DNA from: Tepidimicrobium xylanilyticum
GTDB lineage: Bacteria; Bacillota; Clostridia; Tissierellales; Tepidimicrobiaceae
Assembly (NCBI RefSeq): GCF_900106765.1
Contig: NZ_FNNG01000005.1
Span: forward strand, 123,431-187,430
Direction: 5' to 3'
Length of the DNA stretch: 64,000 nucleotides
In this document: positions 55,082 through 64,000 of the stretch, piece by piece
How positions within the stretch are numbered: position 1 is the stretch's first letter
Layout of the letters: the number at the start of each line of letters is the position of its first letter
Notes under the pieces: generated by a model
The model's database searches: none
The model's input: only the letters and a program-made list of their open reading frames with translations
What the model was told of the DNA's origin: nothing
Made by a program: the position numbers and the translations under genes

Positions 55082-56264
55082 ATGCTTATAGACATATTGG
55101 GGGATTTTTTTACATAGCACAGGATTTGCCAGCCTCACCATAAAACATGGAATAATGATATTAATATCCTTTATATTACTATATTTAGCAATAAAAAAAG
55201 AGTTCGAACCACTACTTTTAGTACCGATAGCCTTTGGAATGCTACTAGCGAACCTTCCCTTAGCAGGTATGATGGCAGAACCTGTAGTAGAAATAGTAGA
55301 AAATCCTACCACAGGAAAACTAGGACCCCAAACCAAAGAATTAGGAGGACTGTTGTACTACCTATACCAAGGAGTAAAACTAGGCATATATCCACCATTA
55401 ATATTTTTAGGAGTAGGAGCCATGACCGACTTTGGACCATTAATAGCTAACCCTAAAAGTATCCTTCTAGGAGCAGCAGCTCAAATTGGAATATTCATGA
55501 CCTTTATAGGAGCAATACTACTGGGTTTTACAGGGCCAGAAGCAGCCAGCATTGGGATAATAGGAGGAGCAGACGGACCAACAGCATTATACCTAACAAG
55601 TAGATTAGCTCCTCACTTACTGGGGCCGATAGCAGTAGCAGCATATTCCTACATGGCCTTAGTACCAATAATTCAACCGCCAATAATGAAGGCCTTAACC
55701 ACAGAAGAAGAAAGAAAAATAGTAATGGAACAGCTTAGACCTGTGTCCCAAAAAGAAAAGATAATATTCCCAATAATGATAACCGTACTTGTAACCCTAC
55801 TACTACCTTCGGCAGGCCCCTTAGTAGGGATGCTAATGCTAGGAAACCTATTTAGGGAATGTGGAGTAGTAGAAAGGTTATCCAAAACAGTTCAAAATGA
55901 ACTAATGAACATAGTAACCATATTCTTAGGGCTAACAGTAGGAGCCACAGCCAATGCGGATATATTCTTGCAATGGGAAACTATAAAGATAATAATTCTG
56001 GGGTTAGTAGCCTTTAGTATAGGAACAGCAGGAGGAATACTATTTGGAAAGATAATGTGTAAAGCCACTGGAGGAAAGGTAAATCCATTAATAGGTTCAG
56101 CGGGGGTATCAGCAGTACCAATGGCAGCAAGAGTATCCCAAAAAGTAGGTCAAGAAGCCAATCCAAGGAACTTTTTACTAATGCATGCTATGGGACCAAA
56201 TGTAGCAGGAGTAATAGGTTCAGCAATTGCAGCAGGATTATTGTTGAATTTCTTTGGAGGTTAA
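55082..56264 (+). CDS. mmdB: Decarboxylase beta subunit (Na+ pump), with apparent frameshift near the start
   Basis: This membrane subunit decarboxylates carboxybiotin and exports Na+. [13 protein letters not shown] and [12 protein letters not shown] are the conserved ion-pathway motifs. The frame that begins at ATG 55082, after GGAAGGG, encodes [10 protein letters not shown] and then meets TAG. Removing one base from the T7 run (55105-55111) joins it to [13 protein letters not shown], the normal beta-subunit N terminus. The downstream frame alone has no usual start before ATG 55155, which lacks a ribosome site and would lose the first helix. Sequencing error, mutation or frameshifting are all possible. 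Confidence 0.85.
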
Positions 56265-56360
56265 GTATAAATCGACTAGCTTGTTTTTAAACAAATATTT
56301 ACAGGGTATAATTACAAAAAAGGTTGAAATTATAAATTATTAAAATTATAATTAATGTGT

Positions 56361-56440
56361 ACCTTGCTGGCATCTAAGGGAGCCAGACAAAATAAGGGTA
56401 ATATAAAAATACGACTGGTATCCAAAGGGAACTGGATCGG
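56361..56440 (+). promoter_or_regulatory. Structured leader of the ECF transporter gene
   Basis: Two similar hairpin motifs stand in tandem. The first is CTGGC (56367-56371) with GCCAG (56382-56386), inside an outer ACCTT/AAGGGT helix. The second runs from CGACTGG (56412-56418) to CTGGATCG (56432-56439). Both have an ATCYAA..GGGA-like loop. The second touches the ribosome binding site GGAGGG at 56439-56444, so control of translation is possible. Confidence 0.4.
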
Positions 56441-56450
56441 AGGGATGAAT

Positions 56451-57206
56451 ATGAAAAAGGCAGTTAAAGAATTGACCATCAGAAAGATGATGGTTGTAGG
56501 CCTATTAGCAAGTGTATCTATAGTGTTAGGAGCTATACCTGGTCTAGGGTTTATTCCTGTAGGACCTACAAGTGCCACAATAATGCATATACCTGTAATT
56601 ATTGGGGCTATAATGGAAGGACCTTTAGTCGGTGGGCTAATAGGCCTTATATTTGGGTTTTTTAGCATTTTTAAAGCTATTACCAACCCAACACCCGTAT
56701 CCTTTGTATTTTTAAATCCAGTAGTATCAGTTCTGCCCAGAGTTTTAATTGGAATAGTATCCTATTACGTTTATAAATTATCAAAGGATATAGGTAAGAG
56801 AAAATCTTTATGGTTATTAGATATCATCTGGATAATGCTTTTATTATACTTAAGCTATGGTTTATATGTTAGTATTAAAGAATTTACAAGCATATGGTCA
56901 ATTGTAATTAATATGCTGCTTATAATATTAACGGTAATAATAGCTATTTATACCCATAAAAATCTAAAGGATAAGGCTATTGATATAATACTATCAGCGG
57001 CTTTAGGTACCTTAACCAATACAGTAGGAGTTCTTTCAGCTATATACTATCTCTATGGCGAACAATTTGTTGAAAAGCTGGGCCAAAGTTCTGAAATGGC
57101 TAGGAAAGTCATTTTAGGCATAGGAATTGCTAATGGAATACCAGAGACGATTATTGCTGTAATAGTAGTTACCAATGTTGTAGCTGCACTAAATAGAAGG
57201 AGATAG
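56451..57206 (+). CDS. ECF transporter substrate-binding (S) component, probably for pantothenate
   Basis: The 251-residue membrane protein has about six to seven helices and the S-component look (MVVGLLASVSIVLGAIPGLGF..., PVIIGAIMEGPLVGGLIGLIFG). It needs the shared EcfA/A'/T module encoded elsewhere. It lies 15 bp before the pantothenate kinase gene coaX, which suggests pantothenate as its vitamin; this is inferred from context. I use ATG 56451, six bases after GGAGGG. Confidence 0.8.
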   Translation: MKKAVKELTIRKMMVVGLLASVSIVLGAIPGLGFIPVGPTSATIMHIPVIIGAIMEGPLVGGLIGLIFGFFSIFKAITNPTPVSFVFLNPVVSVLPRVLIGIVSYYVYKLSKDIGKRKSLWLLDIIWIMLLLYLSYGLYVSIKEFTSIWSIVINMLLIILTVIIAIYTHKNLKDKAIDIILSAALGTLTNTVGVLSAIYYLYGEQFVEKLGQSSEMARKVILGIGIANGIPETIIAVIVVTNVVAALNRRR

Positions 57207-57221
57207 ATTGGATGTGGAAAC

Positions 57222-57995
57222 ATGTTATTAGTTATAGATGTGGGCAATACAAATATAGTACTTGGAGTGTATAAGGGTAAAAAGTTGTTATACGACTGGA
57301 GAATTGCCACCTATAAAGATAAGACCTCTGATGAATATGGGCTATTATTTGAGCAAATATTTAAATATCATGGTCTTTGTCTTAAGGATGTAAAAGATGT
57401 AATTATTTCTTCAGTTGTCCCTACATTAATGCATACTTTGTCTGCTATGAGTATAAAGTACTTCAATTGTGAGCCTATCATTGTAGGACCTGGAGTTAAA
57501 ACGGGAATGAATATAAAATATGATAATCCAAAAGAAGTTGGGGCAGATAGAATTGTAAACGCGGTAGCAGGTTATGAAAAGTATGGAGGACCATTGATAA
57601 TAGTGGATTTTGGGACAGCAATAACCTTTTGTGCAATTTCTAAGGATGGCGAATATTTAGGTGGAGCAATAGCTCCAGGGATTAAAATATCTAGCGAAGC
57701 TTTATTTTTACGAACTGCTAAACTACCAAAGGTCGAATTAATTAAACCTAAGACGGTAATCGCGAAGAATACAGTAAATAGCATCCAATCGGGTTTGGTC
57801 TATGGCTATATTGGATTAGTAGATTATATTATAGAGGGAATGATTGAAGAACTAAAAGATGAAGGAGAGGTTAGAACCATAGTAGGTACAGGAGGATTTT
57901 CCTCTTTAATTGCCAGTGAAAGTAGATATATAAACAAGATTGATAAGCTGCTGACACTGGAAGGGCTTCGTATAATATATGAAAGGAACAAGTAG
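57222..57995 (+). CDS. coaX: Type III pantothenate kinase
   Basis: The 257-residue ASKHA-fold kinase makes 4'-phosphopantothenate, the first step to Co[13 protein letters not shown] is the phosphate loop, followed by [10 protein letters not shown] and [10 protein letters not shown]. It has an ATG start. It rejoins the conserved B. subtilis order after the metabolic island. Confidence 0.96.
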   Translation: MLLVIDVGNTNIVLGVYKGKKLLYDWRIATYKDKTSDEYGLLFEQIFKYHGLCLKDVKDVIISSVVPTLMHTLSAMSIKYFNCEPIIVGPGVKTGMNIKYDNPKEVGADRIVNAVAGYEKYGGPLIIVDFGTAITFCAISKDGEYLGGAIAPGIKISSEALFLRTAKLPKVELIKPKTVIAKNTVNSIQSGLVYGYIGLVDYIIEGMIEELKDEGEVRTIVGTGGFSSLIASESRYINKIDKLLTLEGLRIIYERNK

Positions 57996-58012
57996 CCTTT
58001 AGGCTACTTTTT
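57991..58012 (+). terminator. Terminator after coaX
   Basis: AGTAGCC and GGCTACT pair around TTTA and are followed by TTTT, at the coaX stop codon. Confidence 0.8.
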
Positions 58013-58041
58013 CTAATACTCATGTTCTTAAAGGTGATAAG

Positions 58042-59025
58042 ATGAAAATAGGGAATATAGAACTGAAAAACAATTTAATTTTAGCACCAATGGCAGGAGT
58101 TACCGATAAGGTCTTTAGGGTAATATGTAAAGAAATGGGGGCAGGTTTAGTAATCTCTGAAATGGTAAGCAGTAAAGGATTATACTATGGAGATAGGAAA
58201 ACAGCAATATTGGCAGATGTAGAGCCAAAGGAAAGGCCTATTGCTGTACAAATTTTTGGTTCTGATCCCAATATAATGAGAGAAGTGGTTGAAAAACATA
58301 TTAACATGAGGGAAGATATAGATATACTGGATATCAACATGGGTTGTCCTGCTCCCAAAACAGTAAAAAATGGAGATGGGGCAAGACTACTTAAAAATCC
58401 ATTATTAGTGAGGGAAATATTAAGGGAGGTAGTTAAAGTTTCCAACAAACCCGTAACTTTGAAGATAAGGATGGGTTGGGATAAAGACAATATAAATGGA
58501 ATTGAAATTGGCAAAATAGCTGAAGAAGAAGGCATATCTGCTATAATTATCCATGCTAGAACTAGGGATATGTTTTATTCTGGGGATGCCGATTGGAGTT
58601 TTATAAAGAGAATGAAGGAAAGTTTAAGTATTCCCGTTATTGGTAATGGAGATATATTTGAACCAGAAGATGCAATCAACATGATGAAATATACCGGATG
58701 TGATGGAGTCGCTGTTGGCAGAGGTGCTTTAGGGAATCCTTGGATTTTTAAGAGGATAAATCTATTATTAGAAGGGAAAGAAGATAATAAACCTTCATAT
58801 GAGGATATTATTCATATGGCAATTAAGCATTTGACAGTAATATGCAATATGAAAGGTGAAGGAATTGGAGTAAGAGAGATGAGAAAACATATAGCATGGT
58901 ATTTGAAAGGTCTAAAAAACTCTAATAGAGTTAAAAATGAGATAAATGCAATAACAGACAAAGAAAAACTAGAAGAAACATTGTTAAACTACTTATGGGA
59001 GCTGGATGGCATTGCCAACAACTAG
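58042..59025 (+). CDS. dusB: tRNA-dihydrouridine synthase (DusB type)
   Basis: The 327-residue FMN enzyme reduces uridines in tRNA. The TIM barrel shows APMAGVTDKVFR, the NMGCPAPKTVKNGDGA loop with its catalytic Cys, HARTRDMFYSGDADW and NGDIFEPEDA, and a helical C-terminal tRNA-binding domain. It sits where B. subtilis has dusB (yacF). Confidence 0.95.
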   Translation: MKIGNIELKNNLILAPMAGVTDKVFRVICKEMGAGLVISEMVSSKGLYYGDRKTAILADVEPKERPIAVQIFGSDPNIMREVVEKHINMREDIDILDINMGCPAPKTVKNGDGARLLKNPLLVREILREVVKVSNKPVTLKIRMGWDKDNINGIEIGKIAEEEGISAIIIHARTRDMFYSGDADWSFIKRMKESLSIPVIGNGDIFEPEDAINMMKYTGCDGVAVGRGALGNPWIFKRINLLLEGKEDNKPSYEDIIHMAIKHLTVICNMKGEGIGVREMRKHIAWYLKGLKNSNRVKNEINAITDKEKLEETLLNYLWELDGIANN

Positions 59026-59086
59026 TTATACTTCTCCTCTAGTACTCATATAATACATTACAATATCATATAGAGGAGGTGTCTTT

Positions 59087-60028
59087 ATACAATTTATATA
59101 TGTATTAGGGGAGAAAGCTTATTATGACTATATTAATAGAGGTTTAATAAAGCTAATTCCCCAAAAATTTATTCCCCATAAAAAGGCAAAGGTATTAGAA
59201 TATATAAAGGATAACAATGGCGAAGCTATTGGAAAGGTCTGTGGAATTATTCTTAATAGTTCCTTTATGGAAGGAGATAAATTGTTAGAAGAAGTAATTA
59301 AAGCCATAGATAAATTAAAAGACTATAATACTAATAATATAATATTTGAAGATTTAAGCTTGTTTAGTTTAAAGGATCTCCAGTTCATTGAAAAAAACAC
59401 CCATTTAAAGGTTATAAATGGATTTAAGGTACTCATATTATTTTTACCTGCGGTATTAAAAAGGATGTATGAGGGATTAGAAGAGGACTTAAAACAGATG
59501 GAAGTCCTTATAATAGGAGATGAGGAGAATTTAACAAAAGAAATTATAGAATCATTATATAAGATTGTCGGATTTATAACTATAGCTGGTGACTATGATG
59601 ATGTCATAGATGATATGTCTAGCTATATATTGGAAAAGACTGGTTTATCCATTTTTTATTCTAAAAAAATAAATAAGATATTGACAAACTATCCTATAAT
59701 TATTAACCTTAAAGATAATTATGATTTAAATGTAGATAAGTTAAGAAAAAGTGTTATAATATTTGATTTCAGCATTGAGAAGGGCATAAAAAAGCAATTG
59801 GTTAGCAAAAATTCAATATTTTGTATAGACAACTTCATGTTTAAGGCAGATCATTTAAACATAATGGGAAATAGGTTTATAAATTCACCAATACCTTCTC
59901 ATGTTTATGAGCAATTTAATTTTAATTCTTTGAACTTTCAGGAGTTTGTTGGGTTATCCATTGGAGATAAAATATATAGCATTGATAGTTTTATAGACTA
60001 TGGAATTAGGAAAAAGAGGAAGTTCTAG
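59087..60028 (+). CDS. Unknown protein with a probable non-standard start codon
   Basis: The frame is open from 59054 to 60028, yet has no ATG, GTG or TTG before 59267. A near-perfect ribosome site, AGAGGAGGTG, lies at 59072-59081, and seven bases later the frame reads ATA (59087). Starting there gives 313 residues beginning with QFIYVLGEKAYYDYINRGL, and the upstream codons look like real protein. I do not recognise the family. It has alternating hydrophobic strands (VLIIGDEE, GFITIAG) suggestive of an alpha/beta fold. It lies between dusB and greA. Confidence 0.7.
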   Translation: MQFIYVLGEKAYYDYINRGLIKLIPQKFIPHKKAKVLEYIKDNNGEAIGKVCGIILNSSFMEGDKLLEEVIKAIDKLKDYNTNNIIFEDLSLFSLKDLQFIEKNTHLKVINGFKVLILFLPAVLKRMYEGLEEDLKQMEVLIIGDEENLTKEIIESLYKIVGFITIAGDYDDVIDDMSSYILEKTGLSIFYSKKINKILTNYPIIINLKDNYDLNVDKLRKSVIIFDFSIEKGIKKQLVSKNSIFCIDNFMFKADHLNIMGNRFINSPIPSHVYEQFNFNSLNFQEFVGLSIGDKIYSIDSFIDYGIRKKRKF

Positions 60029-60031
60029 CTC

Positions 60032-60060
60032 TTGACAATAATCTTTTCCTTGACTATAAT
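60032..60060 (+). promoter_or_regulatory. Sigma-A promoter of greA-lysS
   Basis: TTGACA (60032-60037), a 17-nt spacer and TATAAT (60055-60060) are both perfect boxes, just after the stop codon of the unknown gene. Confidence 0.88.
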
Positions 60061-60153
60061 AGTCTCCATATATATGGAAAATAATTTTGAATCCGTTTCA
60101 AAGGGCATGTAGGCCAAAATATTTAATAATAGTTAATAAAAGGAGAGAGTTAT

Positions 60154-60630
60154 ATGGCTGAAAGGGATATATTTTTAACATATGAAGGATTAAAAAAACT
60201 TGAAAATGAATTAGAAGAATTAAAAACTGTGAAAAGAAGAGAAATTGCAGATAAGATCAAGCATGCTTTGGCTTTTGGAGATATAAGCGAAAATTCAGAA
60301 TATGACCAGGTAAAGAATGAACAGGCTCAGTTGGAAGAAAGAATAGCTAAGTTGGAAATGATACTTAGAAATGCTAAACTAATAGATGATGAGGATATTT
60401 CCACAGATATAGTAACCGTAGGTTCAAAAGTTTTAGTTAAGGATTTAGAATACGATGAAGAAATGGAATATACTATAGTAGGTTCGGCAGAAGCAGATCC
60501 TTATGAAGGAAAGATATCGAATGAATCCCCTGTTGGAAAGGCATTATTGGGGAAGAAAAAAGATGATATTGTAGATGTGCGTGTACCTGATGGATTCATA
60601 AAGTATCAAATTATAAGCATTACCAGATAG
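60154..60630 (+). CDS. greA: Transcription elongation factor GreA
   Basis: The 158-residue factor rescues backtracked RNA polymerase. It has the N-terminal coiled coil ([21 protein letters not shown], with the acidic tip in [12 protein letters not shown]) and a C-terminal FKBP-like domain ([14 protein letters not shown]). It is followed 17 bp later by lysS under a shared promoter. Confidence 0.96.
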   Translation: MAERDIFLTYEGLKKLENELEELKTVKRREIADKIKHALAFGDISENSEYDQVKNEQAQLEERIAKLEMILRNAKLIDDEDISTDIVTVGSKVLVKDLEYDEEMEYTIVGSAEADPYEGKISNESPVGKALLGKKKDDIVDVRVPDGFIKYQIISITR

Positions 60631-60641
60631 GAGGAGGTTAA

Positions 60642-62129
<1,488 letters not shown>

Positions 62130-62132
62130 CAA

Positions 62133-62171
62133 TTAATGAGTCAAAGGCTACCTTTGACTCATTAATATTTT
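62133..62171 (+). terminator. Terminator after lysS
   Basis: A perfect 15-bp hairpin (TTAATGAGTCAAAGG, a CTA loop and its complement at 62151-62165) is followed by a T run. Confidence 0.88.
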
Positions 62172-62276
62172 TTGAGACTTTTTTACAATATTTTGATAGA
62201 ATTGGATTTGAAAGAAGTTTACATATATTTTAAATATTGAAATTCTGTATGGATAAATCATATAGGGGGAATACTT

Positions 62277-62828
62277 ATGTATACCTTAGATGAACTCCAA
62301 AGAATAGTTAAAAGCTGTTATAGATGCCCTTTATCTAAAAGCAGGACAAATGTGGTTTTCGGAGAAGGAAATCCAAGAGCTAAGTTGATGTTCGTAGGAG
62401 AAGGTCCAGGTTTTAATGAGGATAGGATGGGAAGGCCCTTTGTGGGAAGAGCAGGTCAGCTTCTTGATAGGATGATTGAAGCTATAGATTTAAAGAGAGA
62501 AGAGGTTTACATAGCCAATATAGTAAAATGCAGGCCTCCAAACAATAGAAACCCTTTGGAAAGCGAAAGCGATATTTGTATAGAATTTTTAAGATGGCAG
62601 GTTAAAATAATAGACCCTACTATCATAGTCTGTTTAGGTGCAGTAGCAGCAAGAAACATTATAGATGAAAATTTTAAGATAACAAAGGAGAGAGGTATTT
62701 GGATTAATAGGGGGAAATATCATATTATTGCTACCTATCATCCTGCTGCCTTGCTTAGGGATGAAAACAAAAAGAAAGAGGCCTGGGAGGATTTTAAAAA
62801 GATTAGAGAAAAGTATAATGAAGTATAA
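62277..62828 (+). CDS. Uracil-DNA glycosylase, family 4 (iron-sulfur)
   Basis: The 183-residue enzyme excises uracil from DNA. CYRCPLSKSRT supplies two [4Fe-4S] cysteines, with others in VKCRPP and the VCLGA or DICIEF segments. GEGPGFNED is motif A and TYHPAALLR motif C. It begins 148 bp after lysS and pairs with a second family member. Confidence 0.93.
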   Translation: MYTLDELQRIVKSCYRCPLSKSRTNVVFGEGNPRAKLMFVGEGPGFNEDRMGRPFVGRAGQLLDRMIEAIDLKREEVYIANIVKCRPPNNRNPLESESDICIEFLRWQVKIIDPTIIVCLGAVAARNIIDENFKITKERGIWINRGKYHIIATYHPAALLRDENKKKEAWEDFKKIREKYNEV

Positions 62829-62851
62829 GTTCCAGTTGGAGAGGAGAGGAA

Positions 62852-63463
62852 ATGAAGAAAGATAGAATAAAGGTTTTAAACGAAAAGATTAAGAAAAATT
62901 ATCCTAATGAAAAGATAATTATAGGAGATGGGAATTTAAATAGTACCATAATGCTTCTTGGAGAAGCACCGGGAGGGAAGGAGATAGAAATAGGAAAGCC
63001 TTTTGTAGGGCAAGCTGGCAAACACTTTCAAGAATTTTTAGATGTATTAAATATTAAAAGGGAAGATGTATATATAACTAATTCAGTTAAGTATAGACCT
63101 ACTAAAATAAACGCAAGGACTAATAGAATATCCAATAGAACACCAACAGTTAAGGAGATAGACGACTTTAGAGATTATATATACGAAGAAATAAGCATAA
63201 TAATGCCTAAAATAATTGTAACCCTAGGCAACACACCTTTAAGGTTAATATTTAAGAATGATATAAAAATAGGAGAAGTCCACGGGAAGTTAATGGAGAA
63301 GGAAATAAATAATAGAAATTACAAGATATTTCCGTTATATCACCCGGCTGCCATAATATATAATAGAGATTTAAAAGATATATATATGGAAGATTTAATT
63401 AAACTTAAAAAAGAACTAAAAAAATTACAAAAAAGGGTTGACTTTATTTTAAAAAGGGTATAA
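62852..63463 (+). CDS. Uracil-DNA glycosylase-superfamily protein without cysteines
   Basis: The 203-residue protein keeps the fold motifs of its neighbour: LLGEAPGGKE (motif A), FVGQAGKHFQEFLD, ITNSVKYRPT and LYHPAAI (motif C). It has no cysteine at all, so it cannot hold the Fe-S cluster of family 4. It may be a UDG-like enzyme of changed specificity or a partner protein. It starts 23 bp after the first gene and ends within the distal rRNA promoter. Confidence 0.85.
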   Translation: MKKDRIKVLNEKIKKNYPNEKIIIGDGNLNSTIMLLGEAPGGKEIEIGKPFVGQAGKHFQEFLDVLNIKREDVYITNSVKYRPTKINARTNRISNRTPTVKEIDDFRDYIYEEISIIMPKIIVTLGNTPLRLIFKNDIKIGEVHGKLMEKEINNRNYKIFPLYHPAAIIYNRDLKDIYMEDLIKLKKELKKLQKRVDFILKRV

Positions 63464-63464
63464 T
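63438..63464 (+). promoter_or_regulatory. Possible upstream rRNA promoter
   Basis: TTGACT (63438-63443) and a perfect TATAAT (63459-63464) are separated by only 15 bp. The site overlaps the end of the preceding gene and would act in tandem with the better promoter 100 bp downstream. Confidence 0.4.
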
Positions 63465-63542
63465 ATATATACTTGTCGGCTGTAGTTTTACTAGAATAAA
63501 ATTTAGATTGCTAATTGGTGATTATTAGCAAATAAATAATTA

Positions 63543-63571
63543 TTGACAGAATATAAAAGTTCTGTTATAGT
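63543..63571 (+). promoter_or_regulatory. rRNA operon promoter
   Basis: TTGACA (63543-63548), a 17-nt spacer and TATAGT (63566-63571) lie about 75 bp ahead of the mature 16S start. Confidence 0.85.
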
Positions 63572-63645
63572 ATAAAAGCTGACTATGTGAACCTTTTAAA
63601 TTTAATAGCGTGAGTACTTTGAGTAAAAGAGAGTCAAGGAAACTT

Positions 63646-64000
<355 letters not shown>

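Overview
The window is a low-GC, mostly plus-strand stretch of a spore-forming, anaerobic Firmicutes chromosome. The sporulation genes (spoVG, spoVT, spoVB-like, yabP, yabQ, spoIIE), a superoxide reductase, butyrate-type crotonase and 3-hydroxybutyryl-CoA dehydrogenase, and the 16S rRNA start at the right edge all point to class Clostridia or Tissierellia. A Tissierella/Tepidimicrobium-like relative is my guess from gene content; I could not run a search.

Layout. 1-9 kb: a membrane-anchored unknown protein behind a possible leader peptide, tyrS with a T-box leader, superoxide reductase, an RlmL-type rRNA methyltransferase, a PduO-type cobalamin adenosyltransferase, a minimal chemotaxis receptor, a PAS-PP2C phosphatase and pgi. 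8.5-17.6 kb: a sugar-acid island with KDPG aldolase, an RpiR regulator, two 2-hydroxyacid dehydrogenases, 6-phosphogluconate dehydrogenase, a complete mannose-family PTS and a HAD phosphatase. It probably imports gluconate or 2-ketogluconate. 17.7-22 kb: crt-hbd, an LCP cell-wall ligase and murC.

22-44.5 kb and 57-64 kb: the block known from Bacillus subtilis between spoVG and the rRNA operons after lysS. The order here is spoVG, glmU, prs, pth, mfd, a PrsA-like foldase, spoVT, a spoVB-like flippase, yabN/mazG, HU, rqcP, yabP, yabQ, divIC, yabR, spoIIE, yabS, yabT, tilS, hpt, ftsH; then an ECF transporter gene, coaX, dusB, an unknown gene, greA, lysS, two uracil-DNA glycosylase-family genes and the rRNA operon. 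Two near-perfect sigma-H promoters (spoVG and HU) and a Spo0A-type spoIIE promoter with a 21-bp spacer can be read directly.

44.5-56.3 kb: a metabolic island sits between ftsH and coaX. It has two operons. The first has a dicarboxylate/amino-acid symporter, a class III aminotransferase and a beta-keto-acid cleavage enzyme (BKACE), followed by a DUF3870 gene. The second has a split methylmalonyl-CoA mutase, MeaB, the epimerase and a biotin-dependent Na+-pumping methylmalonyl-CoA decarboxylase. Each operon is preceded by a copy of the same small RNA structure: covarying stems, a conserved GAGG...CCCAA loop, and an overlapping intrinsic terminator. I do not recognise the element. This pair of riboswitch-like attenuators is the most interesting feature of the window. 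The decarboxylase beta gene carries an apparent frameshift in a T7 run.
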